From Falsiroseomonas sp050563535 (GTDB lineage: Bacteria; Pseudomonadota; Alphaproteobacteria; Acetobacterales; Acetobacteraceae), in NCBI RefSeq assembly GCF_050563535.1, contig NZ_JBNXUO010000002.1:248001-312000 (forward strand): 64,000 nucleotides of DNA, in the 5' to 3' direction. The position numbers and the translations under genes were made by a program. Below are positions 32,174-39,401 of the stretch, piece by piece. Numbering within the stretch: position 1 is the first letter of the stretch; each line of letters starts with the position of its first letter. The notes under the pieces were generated by a model. It was given only the letters and a program-made list of their open reading frames with translations, did not search any database and was not told where the DNA came from.

Positions 32174-33916
32174 TCAGGCGAGGGAGAGGGCGGCGGGGTT
32201 GATGTCGATGCCGGCATGGATCTCGACCCAGGCCTGGCCCGGCGCCTCGACCGCGGCGACGAGGATGTATTCGGTCTCCGGCGCCGGCGCGGGCGCGCCG
32301 GTGGGGGCGGCGTAGAGCATCGCCTGGCTGCGGACCCGGCGCGTGCCGCCCAGGCCCTCGATCGTCTCCGTCAGCTCGCGCGGCGCGATGCGCGTCTCGC
32401 CGGGCGCCCAGGCCCGGGCATAGACCTTGCCGTCCTTCGTCTGGAACTCGGGCCAGCCGATCAGGCCCTCCTCGCGGTTCAGCCAGACATCCCATTCGGC
32501 GTCGTCGGCGGGCGTCACCTCGTCGATCAGGCCGAAGAACCGGCATTCGTCGGGGCGTCCCTCCGCATCCAGGTGCAGCTGGAACATGCTGCGCCCATCG
32601 GGCAGGCGAAGCCGGATGAGGCCGGCGGCCCCGCCCTCCACGCGGCCGACCTCCTGCACGTTCACCAGCAGGTTGCCGCCGCCGCCCTCGGGCGCCGGCA
32701 CCTTGGTGACGCCGGCGGCCAGGATGAAGGGCGTCGGGTCCGCCCCGATCGTCATGCCGACGCGGAACAGCGACGGCGCATAGCCTTCGCCGGACAGCTT
32801 GTGGCGCAGCATCGCGCCGGCGGAGCCGAGGGGGCTGCCCGGGGGCATCATGCGTCCGTCTCCCTGTGCCGGGGTGCCGCCCGGCGCGGCCAGGCGCCGG
32901 CGCCGCCAGGCGAGGAAGACGAGGCCGGCGCCGCCAATCAGCGCGACCGGCCACAGCCCGATCCCGCCTTCCTCCGTGGCGCCGGTCCCGGGCGTACGGA
33001 CATCGCCGCGTGGCGCGATCGCGACCTCCGCCGGGACACCCGGGGGCAGGTAGTCCGGGTCGGGCACCGCATCGGGCTGCCGCGCGAGATCCGCGTCCAA
33101 CTGGTCCAGCCGGCGGCGGAGATCGGCGTTGTCGCGGGCGAGCCGGTCGGCCTCGGCGCGCCATTCCCTCAGGCCGGGGTCGTCGCGGTGGTTGCGGAAG
33201 AAGTCGATGGACCCCGCCCGGCCGAGATTGTCCAGCAGGAACCACAGGAAGATCCCGTCCCAGATCCCGAAGTTGCGGCGCGCGCCGAGGATGCCGCCCG
33301 AGGGCTGCCAGCCCCGGTCGCGGTACCAGTCCGGCCGCGGGGGACGGCCCGCGCCGGGCGCCGTCTCGTAGCCGCGGCGCGGGAAGGGCAGGCCCCAGCC
33401 GCCGCCCGGCGCGGGGGAGGGCGCCGGCACCGGTGGGCGGGCGGCCGCCTCGGCCTGCCTGCGGGCGGCGTCCTGGCGCTCGCGCCAGCGCGCCAGCGCG
33501 CCGGCCGATTCCTCGCGCGAATAGCCGCGGTCGCCGGCCGAGGAGCGCGGGGCGGAGGGCACCACCACCGAGGGGCGGCGCGCCGGCGCCGGGGTTTCCA
33601 GCCGCGGCCGGCCATAGCCGCCGCTGGTGGAGGGCGTGCGCGGCGTGACCCGCGGCCCGGCCGTGGAGGGCGTGCGCCCGTAGCCGCCGGAGGAACGCGG
33701 CCGTGAATAGCCGCCGCTCGACCGTGCCTGGGCCGCTGCCTCGGTGGCGACGAAGGCGGTGCCGACCAGTGCGGCGGGAAGGCCCGCCGGCACGGACCAG
33801 AGCAGGAGGAAGGCGATCAGCCCCGCGCGCAGACCCGCCCGCCCGCGCCCATGAGGGCGCGGCCGCGGGCCGGTCACGGCGTTCCCCTTCCCATCCGCCG
33901 CCGCGCCTTCGCCCAT
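32174..33916 (-). CDS. DUF2491 family protein with repetitive N-terminal region (YjfK-like C-terminus)
   Basis: Protein of 580 residues in three parts. First is an N-terminal signal or anchor helix (about 29-62). Then comes a low-complexity Ser/Gly/Tyr/Arg/Pro region, with SSGGY or TSGGY at least three times in residues 66-105, followed by a predicted-helical part to about 300. A second hydrophobic helix is near 335-355. The C-terminal about 200 residues are the DUF2491 domain: LFRVGMTIGADPTPFILAAG, FQLHLDAEGRPDECRFFGLIDEVTP, and AQAMLYAAP-like text. First gene of the operon with DUF350 and the coiled-coil protein. Confidence 0.75.
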   Translation of the reverse strand: MGEGAAADGKGNAVTGPRPRPHGRGRAGLRAGLIAFLLLWSVPAGLPAALVGTAFVATEAAAQARSSGGYSRPRSSGGYGRTPSTAGPRVTPRTPSTSGGYGRPRLETPAPARRPSVVVPSAPRSSAGDRGYSREESAGALARWRERQDAARRQAEAAARPPVPAPSPAPGGGWGLPFPRRGYETAPGAGRPPRPDWYRDRGWQPSGGILGARRNFGIWDGIFLWFLLDNLGRAGSIDFFRNHRDDPGLREWRAEADRLARDNADLRRRLDQLDADLARQPDAVPDPDYLPPGVPAEVAIAPRGDVRTPGTGATEEGGIGLWPVALIGGAGLVFLAWRRRRLAAPGGTPAQGDGRMMPPGSPLGSAGAMLRHKLSGEGYAPSLFRVGMTIGADPTPFILAAGVTKVPAPEGGGGNLLVNVQEVGRVEGGAAGLIRLRLPDGRSMFQLHLDAEGRPDECRFFGLIDEVTPADDAEWDVWLNREEGLIGWPEFQTKDGKVYARAWAPGETRIAPRELTETIEGLGGTRRVRSQAMLYAAPTGAPAPAPETEYILVAAVEAPGQAWVEIHAGIDINPAALSLA

Positions 33917-34031
33917 CGCCTCCGGTCCGTCATCGGGACATCGACAGCCCGGACGCAGGGACGCGCGCGAAGTTCACGATCCCGGTCATTGTGAAGCCGG
34001 CGGATGTGCCGTGCAGACGGCATCGCGGTGG

Positions 34032-34400
34032 CTACAGCGTCAGCGCCTCGGCCTCCCACGCGCCGCGCGCGAACTCGGCCAGTTCGAAGGCGCCGCTGTC
34101 GGACCAGAGCACGCGCAGCACCCGCGCCCCCCCGTGCCAGAGGTCGAGCCCATAGGCGAGGTCGGGCAGTCCCCGCTGCTGCGACAGCGCGTGCCGGTAT
34201 CCGGGCGAGGCCGCGTCCCCGGGCGCGAGGTCGTTGAAGGGCGTCCAGTGCTCGATCCTCCATTCGCCGCGCCGCAGCACCACCAGCCGCACGGCGTCGC
34301 GCTGCACCTCGATCGTGCCTTGCTGCCGCACCAGGGGGACCAGGTGGTCGCGGATGGCGAGCGCCGGTTCGGCGCTGGACGGAACGAGTGTCAGGGTCAC
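34032..34400 (-). CDS. Hypothetical protein
   Basis: Frame of 122 residues with a GTG start that has GGAG 7 bp upstream. The product begins VTLTLVPSSAEPALAIRDHLVPLV. It has alternating hydrophobic stretches suggesting a small beta-sandwich or mixed fold (EVQRDAVRLVVLRRGEWRIEHWTPF) and ends LAEFARGAWEAEALTL. No signal peptide. I do not recognise a family. It follows the PHB-depolymerase-type gene by 175 bp on the same strand. Confidence 0.5.
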   Translation of the reverse strand: MTLTLVPSSAEPALAIRDHLVPLVRQQGTIEVQRDAVRLVVLRRGEWRIEHWTPFNDLAPGDAASPGYRHALSQQRGLPDLAYGLDLWHGGARVLRVLWSDSGAFELAEFARGAWEAEALTL

Positions 34401-34575
34401 CTGCGTCTCCGCTGCGGGTTGTCGTGGCGGGCCGGGGCGGTGCCCCCCGCCGGCAGGCAACGCCCGCCGGCCCATGTCGATCCCGCGGGCGCCACCGGCG
34501 CCTGAACCACGGAGGCAAAAGGGTCCGGGCGGACAGCCAGTCTCCCGGATCAGGAGCAGAAGCGCGTCCCGCGCC

Positions 34576-35718
34576 TCAGGCGCGACGGTGGTCGAGGAAG
34601 AAGCGCAGCATGGCGCGGGATGCGTCGGGGCCGCGCGGGTCGGTGTAGCTGCCCGCGGGGCTGCCACCCGACCAGGCATGGCCGCCGCCCTGCACCAGCC
34701 ATTGCTCGAGCAGCACCCGCCCATCGGCATCCCGGTGCAGCGTGCGGCGCCAGGCATGGCCGCCCGGCTGCCGGCCCGTCTCCTCCTCGCGCCGCAGCCC
34801 GGCGGCCCCGGACTGGGCGATGACCTGGTCGCCATTGACCGGGTGGACCGTCGTGTCGCGGTCGGCGTGGAAGACGATGGTCGGCACCACGCGCCCGCCC
34901 GGCGCGGCCGGTGCCGCCGCCCCCTGGCGCATCGCCGCGAAGGCCGAGGGGATGTCGCGCGCCGCGCCGCAGGCCAGGCCCGAATGCACGCCCACCGCGG
35001 CATAGAGGTCCGGATAGGCCATGCCCATGATCGCCGCCTTGGCGCCGCCGGCCGACAGCCCCGCGACGTAGACGCGCCGCCCATCCGCCCCGTGGTCGCG
35101 GATCACCTGCCGGGTGATGCCGGCGATCAGCGCAGGCTCCCCGCCGTCGCGGCGCTGATCATCGGGGTTGAACCAGTTCCAGCATCGCTGGGCGTTGGCG
35201 GCCTGGGACTGCGCGGGCCAGGCCACCAGCAGGCCGTGCTCCTCGGCGAGGGCGTTCATGCGCGTGCCGGCCGCGAAATCCTCCGGCGTCTGGGTGCAGC
35301 CATGCAGCATCACCAGCAGCGGCGGCGCCGCGCCGGCCGGCAGCGCCGCCGGGATGTAGAGCCGGTAGTCGCGGCGGCCGCCGCCCTGCACCGCGTGGGA
35401 CCCGGCGAGGAAGCGCGCGCCCGGGGGCAGCGGGTCCGGCACCCGCATGCCCGGCGCCGGGCGCGGCGCATGGGCGCCGATGCGCCCGAGCGCGGCCCGC
35501 AGCGCCTCCGGCAGGGCGGTGCCCGCCGGGGCGACGGGTTCGCCGGTGGCAGGATCGACATCGACGATGCGCGACGCCCGCGACGGCGCGGGTTGCCGTG
35601 GCGGCGCGGCCGGCGCCTGGCCGAGCGCCCGCCGGATTAGGGCGGTCGCCTCGGCAAGCCGGCCCTGGCGGGTCAGCCGGGCGGCTTCGGTCATCTCGGC
35701 ATTCGGGAAGGGGGACAT
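34576..35718 (-). CDS. PHB depolymerase family esterase
   Basis: Alpha/beta hydrolase of 380 residues. After an N-terminal helical part (about 1-55) and a linker comes the esterase domain from about residue 100. PLLVMLHGCTQTPEDFAAGTRMN is the oxyanion region, VYVAGLSAGGAKAAIM holds the nucleophile serine, IVFHADRDTTVHPVNG has the acid, and GGGHAWSGG has the histidine. The pattern fits PhaZ/esterase-PHB family enzymes (LpqC-like). No signal peptide is seen, so an intracellular role in polyhydroxyalkanoate or ester turnover is likely. Confidence 0.88.
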   Translation of the reverse strand: MSPFPNAEMTEAARLTRQGRLAEATALIRRALGQAPAAPPRQPAPSRASRIVDVDPATGEPVAPAGTALPEALRAALGRIGAHAPRPAPGMRVPDPLPPGARFLAGSHAVQGGGRRDYRLYIPAALPAGAAPPLLVMLHGCTQTPEDFAAGTRMNALAEEHGLLVAWPAQSQAANAQRCWNWFNPDDQRRDGGEPALIAGITRQVIRDHGADGRRVYVAGLSAGGAKAAIMGMAYPDLYAAVGVHSGLACGAARDIPSAFAAMRQGAAAPAAPGGRVVPTIVFHADRDTTVHPVNGDQVIAQSGAAGLRREEETGRQPGGHAWRRTLHRDADGRVLLEQWLVQGGGHAWSGGSPAGSYTDPRGPDASRAMLRFFLDHRRA

Positions 35719-35806
35719 GGGGGTCTTTCGAAGGCCGTCCTCGCCCGGTCGCCCCGGGTCTCGGGGCGTCGGGCGGGTCGGCGGGGAAGGGGGCTGCGCG
35801 GCGGCG

Positions 35807-36226
35807 TCAGCGCATGCGGTCGGCCAGCGCGGCCTTCACCGCGGCGCTCGCCTGGAGGGCGCCGAGCACCGTGACCGAGGCGATCGCCGCGCGGGCGAGT
35901 TCGGGCGTCACGTCGGCGGCGATGCTGGCGAGGCCGAGCACGCGGATGTCGAGCATCCGCCCCGCCGCGCGCGCGGCCTCCAGGTCCTCGCGCCCGTAGT
36001 GCCGCAGCCCGACATCGAGGCTCCGGCGCGCGGTGGATTGCCGCGTCGACTCGGCATGGCGCTCGACCTGGTTGCGGATGGCGGTTCGGATGAAGTCGGT
36101 GCGGTTCGAATAGAAGCCGTCCTGCACGAGCAGGTCGATATGGCCGAGATCGACATGGCCGAGGTTGATCGTGATCTTCTCGGCTTCCGGCGCCCTGGGC
36201 CGCAACTCCCGGATATTCTCGCCCAT
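35807..36226 (-). CDS. Ribbon-helix-helix (CopG-type) regulator
   Basis: DNA-binding protein of 139 residues. The RHH domain is KITINLGHVDLGHIDLLVQDGFYSNRTDFIRTAIRNQV (about 17-55). A helical C-terminal region contains LDVGLRHYGREDLEAARAAG. A palindromic operator lies 18 bp upstream of the start, over the likely -10 (TTATAC), so the protein probably represses itself. It lies upstream of the esterase gene on the same strand and may control it. Confidence 0.82.
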   Translation of the reverse strand: MGENIRELRPRAPEAEKITINLGHVDLGHIDLLVQDGFYSNRTDFIRTAIRNQVERHAESTRQSTARRSLDVGLRHYGREDLEAARAAGRMLDIRVLGLASIAADVTPELARAAIASVTVLGALQASAAVKAALADRMR

Positions 36227-36243
36227 CCAACTGCCATCCCCTC

Positions 36244-36261
36244 ACCATCCATGTGGATGGT
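36244..36261 (-). promoter_or_regulatory. Palindromic operator of the CopG-type regulator
   Basis: ACCATCCA-TG-TGGATGGT is an 8-bp inverted repeat with a 2-bp centre. On the minus strand TTATAC, a likely -10 box, lies just upstream and the RHH gene starts 18 bp downstream. This is the usual arrangement for RHH autorepression. Confidence 0.55.
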
Positions 36262-36327
36262 GTATAAGCTGGAGGTTCGGATGGCCAGGGGCGCCGACGG
36301 CTTCGTGATCGCTCGTGCCGGGCCGGT

Positions 36328-36705
36328 TCAGTCGCCGGGCGTCGTCACGCCCGGCCGGGGTTCGGGTGCCGGCGGCACGTCCGGATTGCCCTCCTGACGG
36401 TCGCGGTAGAGCGCGGCGCGCGCCAGCAGCATCAGCGTGACGGGGGTGGTGACCACCATGAAGGCCGCGATCAGGATCTCGTGCAGCACGAAGCGGGATT
36501 GCTGCACCGAGAAGAACAGCATCGAGGCCAGCAGCACGGCGCCGATGCCGAGGGTGGTGCCGAGGGTGGGGGCGTGCATGCGTTCGTGGAAGCTCCGCAG
36601 CCGCAGCAGCCCGACCGAGCCCACCAGCGCCAGCCCCGCGCCCGCCAGCAGCAGGGCTGCGACCGGAAGCGCCGCCCAGGCGGGGAGGTCCGCGCCCGCC
36701 GTCAC
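36328..36705 (-). CDS. mrpG: Cation/proton antiporter subunit G
   Basis: Membrane protein of 125 residues with three helices. It has the MnhG/PhaG hallmarks LVGSVGLLRLRSFHERMHAPTLGTTLG and a conserved middle helix. The start is GTG in a GTGA overlap with mrpF. A Pro-rich 25-residue cytosolic tail follows the last helix. It is the last subunit of the Mrp complex. Confidence 0.9.
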   Translation of the reverse strand: MTAGADLPAWAALPVAALLLAGAGLALVGSVGLLRLRSFHERMHAPTLGTTLGIGAVLLASMLFFSVQQSRFVLHEILIAAFMVVTTPVTLMLLARAALYRDRQEGNPDVPPAPEPRPGVTTPGD

Positions 36706-36983
36706 TCGATGACCTCGCCGCGCATCAGGAACTTCGACAGCGCCGCCGTGGCGACGAAGCCGAGCAGCGTCATCAGCAGCGCCGCCTCGAAGTAGTGGGT
36801 GCTGCCGGTGCGGATGCCGAAGACCAACAGCAGCATCGCCGCGTTGACGTAGAGCGCATCGAGCGCGAGGACGCGGTCCTGCGCGCGCGGCCCGCGCAGC
36901 ACGCGCCAGCCCGCGCAGCCCATCGCCGCCGCCAGCAGCAGTTGCGCCACCAGCACGGCGCCGCCGAGCAGCGCCGCGGTCAT
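36702..36983 (-). CDS. mrpF: Cation/proton antiporter subunit F
   Basis: Membrane protein of 93 residues with three helices. GPRAQDRVLALDALYVNAAMLLLVFGIRTG is the MnhF/PhaF signature. It overlaps both mrpE and mrpG by four bases. Confidence 0.9.
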   Translation of the reverse strand: MTAALLGGAVLVAQLLLAAAMGCAGWRVLRGPRAQDRVLALDALYVNAAMLLLVFGIRTGSTHYFEAALLMTLLGFVATAALSKFLMRGEVIE

Positions 36984-37468
36984 TCGAAGATCTCCATCAG
37001 CCGCCGCTCCCATTTCTCCTTGACGATGCGGACCCACTCCTCCTCGTCCACCAGGTCGAGCACATGCAGCAGCATGGTGCGCGCACTGGCGTCGTAGTCC
37101 ACCCAGACCGTGCCCGGGGTTGCGGTCAGGATGCAGGCCAGCGCGGCCAGCCCGTGCGGGCTGCGCAGGTCGAGCGGGATGCGGACGAAGCCCGACCGCC
37201 GCCCAGCGGTGGCGGGCCCCAGGATGATCCGCGACACGGCGAGGTTGGACCGCAGCACCTCCGCCAGCACGTCCCGCAGCAGGCCGGGGATGACGGCAAG
37301 CCGGCGCAGCCTTGCCCCCGGCAGGCGCAGCGCCGCCGCCGCGCCGCCCCCCGCGAGGGCGAGCACGGCGCCGAGCAGCAGCGAGGCGGGCGATGCGCCG
37401 GTCTGCAGCAGCAGCCAGAGCAGCAGCAGCGACAGCGCCAGGACCGGATAGGGCAGCCACCGGGTCAT
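36980..37468 (-). CDS. mrpE: Cation/proton antiporter subunit E
   Basis: Protein of 162 residues. Two N-terminal helices (about 5-55) are followed by a cytosolic domain with VLRSNLAVSRIIL, GFVRIPLDLRSPHGLAALACILTATPGTVWVDYD and a closing LLDLVDEEEW-like text, all typical of MnhE/PhaE. Overlaps mrpD and mrpF. Confidence 0.9.
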   Translation of the reverse strand: MTRWLPYPVLALSLLLLWLLLQTGASPASLLLGAVLALAGGGAAAALRLPGARLRRLAVIPGLLRDVLAEVLRSNLAVSRIILGPATAGRRSGFVRIPLDLRSPHGLAALACILTATPGTVWVDYDASARTMLLHVLDLVDEEEWVRIVKEKWERRLMEIFE

Positions 37469-39060
37469 CGCGCGTACCCCGCCGCCTCGGGCACGTCCAT
37501 CACGCCGCGCAGGTAGCCGGCCGGGGCGTGCAGCGCCTCGGCCGCCGCCAGCATGTAGTCCATCGCCGGCCCGGCGCCGACCGCCAGCCCGGCGCAGAGT
37601 GCGAGCAGCAGGGCGACGGGCGCGATCTCCACCAGCGCCACGCGCGGCGCACGGGCGGCGGGCGCCGCCCAGAACACCTCGATCCCCGCCCGCACCATGG
37701 CGATGACGGTCGCGAGGCCGGAGAGCACCAGCGCCGCCACGACCAGCCAGGTCGTGCCTGGCGCCTCCGCCCCGCCCGTGCCGAGCAGCGGCGCGAGGAT
37801 GGCGAATTTCGCGAGGAAGCCGGACAGCGGCGGCAGCCCCGCCAGCAGCAGCGCCGACGCCAGGAAGCCGAGGCCGAGGATCGCGACCGTGCCGGGGAAG
37901 GCGACGCCGGCTTCCTCCGCCTCCGCCTCATCGCCGCCCGCGAAGGCCTCGCGCGTCACGGCCAGCACGTCGGCCCCCACCTCGCGCCCACGCTCGACCA
38001 GCTCGATCAGCAGGAAGAAGGCGCCGATCGCGAGGACGGAGCTCGCCATGTAGAACAGCGCGCCGCCGGTCACCGCCGCCTGCCCGGCGCCGATCGCGGT
38101 GAGCAGCGTGCCGGAGGAGACCAGCACGCTCGCCCCCGCCAGCCGCGGCAGGTCCTGCGTGCCGAGCGCGGCGACCGACCCGAAGGCGATGGTCAGCAGC
38201 CCGCCCGCCAGAAGCGCCTCGGCCCCGAAGCCGGCCGAGGCCCCGCCCTCCGCGCCGAACAGCAGCAGCCAGACGCGCAGCACGGCATAGACGCCGACCT
38301 TGCTGAGGACCGAGAGGATCGCCGCCGCCGGCGCGGCCGCCGCGGCATAGCTGCCCTGCAGCCAGAAGCCGAGCGGCCATATCGCCGCCTTGACCAGGAA
38401 CGCCACCCCCATCACGGCCAGCCCCGCTTCCAGCAGGGCGCGGTCGGCGGCCGCCACGCCGCGCATCCGCGCCGCCAGGTCGGCCATGTTGAGCGTGCCC
38501 GCGATGCCATAGACGACGCTGACGCCGATCAGGAACAGCAGCGACGCGACGAGGTTGACGACGATGTAGTGCAGCCCCGCCCGCACCCGCGCCGTGCCGG
38601 TCCCGTGCAGCGCCATCCCGTAGGACGCGGCGAGCATCACCTCGAAGAAGACGAACAGGTTGAACAGGTCGCCGGTCAGGAAGGCGCCGTTCAGCCCCAT
38701 GAGCTGGAATTGCAGCAGCGGATGGAAATGCGCCCCCGCCCGGTGCCACCGCGCCAGGGAGAACAGCAGCGCCGCGAGTCCGACCGCCGCCACCAGCACC
38801 AGCATGAGCGCCGAGAGCCGGTCCAGCACCAGCACGATCCCGAACCGCGCCGGCCAGTCGCCGAGGCGATAGACCCGCACGTCCGGCACGTCCGCCGCGA
38901 GCAGCAGCGCGACCGCCAGCGCCGCCAGCAGCAGCGCCGAGCCGAGGCCGAGCGCGACCGTCGCCCCCCGCCAACGGTCCCCCGCCAGGACCATCGCCGC
39001 GCCCGCCAGCATCGGCACGACGATGGGCGCGATCACCAGGTGGTCGGCCCAGCCGGTCAC
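37465..39060 (-). CDS. mrpD: Cation/proton antiporter subunit D
   Basis: NuoN-like membrane protein of 531 residues with about 14 helices. LMGLNGAFLTGDLFNLFVFFEVMLAASYGM and the lysine-containing VKAAIWPLGFWLQGSYAAAAAPAAAILS are the proton-pathway signatures. The start is GTG (GTGA overlap with mrpC). Confidence 0.92.
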   Translation of the reverse strand: MTGWADHLVIAPIVVPMLAGAAMVLAGDRWRGATVALGLGSALLLAALAVALLLAADVPDVRVYRLGDWPARFGIVLVLDRLSALMLVLVAAVGLAALLFSLARWHRAGAHFHPLLQFQLMGLNGAFLTGDLFNLFVFFEVMLAASYGMALHGTGTARVRAGLHYIVVNLVASLLFLIGVSVVYGIAGTLNMADLAARMRGVAAADRALLEAGLAVMGVAFLVKAAIWPLGFWLQGSYAAAAAPAAAILSVLSKVGVYAVLRVWLLLFGAEGGASAGFGAEALLAGGLLTIAFGSVAALGTQDLPRLAGASVLVSSGTLLTAIGAGQAAVTGGALFYMASSVLAIGAFFLLIELVERGREVGADVLAVTREAFAGGDEAEAEEAGVAFPGTVAILGLGFLASALLLAGLPPLSGFLAKFAILAPLLGTGGAEAPGTTWLVVAALVLSGLATVIAMVRAGIEVFWAAPAARAPRVALVEIAPVALLLALCAGLAVGAGPAMDYMLAAAEALHAPAGYLRGVMDVPEAAGYAR

Positions 39061-39401
39061 CGCCCGCGCTCCCGCCCGTCGACATGGTCGGTCCCGGTCA
39101 GGCCGCGCGCGGCCAGCAGCACCACCAGCAGCAGCGCCGTCGTGGCGAAGCCGATGACGATGGCCGTCAGCACCAGGGCCTGCGGAAGCGGGTCGGCATG
39201 GGTCGCCAGCGAGCCGGCCTCGCCGCGTTCCAGGATGGCGGCGGCGCCGGTCCGCAGCCCGCCGGTCGAAAAGATGAACAGGTTCACCGCATAGGACAGC
39301 AGCGACAGCCCGATGATGACCTGGAAGGTGCGCGGCCGCAGCAGCAGCCACACGCCGGACCCGGCGAGCACGCCGATCGCGGCCGACAGGATCAGTTCCA
39401 T
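39057..39401 (-). CDS. mrpC: Cation/proton antiporter subunit C
   Basis: NuoK-like membrane protein of 114 residues with three helices. IGVLAGSGVWLLLRPRTFQVIIGLSLLSYAVNLFIFSTG and DPLPQALVLTAIVIGFATTA are the MnhC/PhaC signatures. The start overlaps the mrpA stop. Confidence 0.92.
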   Translation of the reverse strand: MELILSAAIGVLAGSGVWLLLRPRTFQVIIGLSLLSYAVNLFIFSTGGLRTGAAAILERGEAGSLATHADPLPQALVLTAIVIGFATTALLLVVLLAARGLTGTDHVDGRERGR

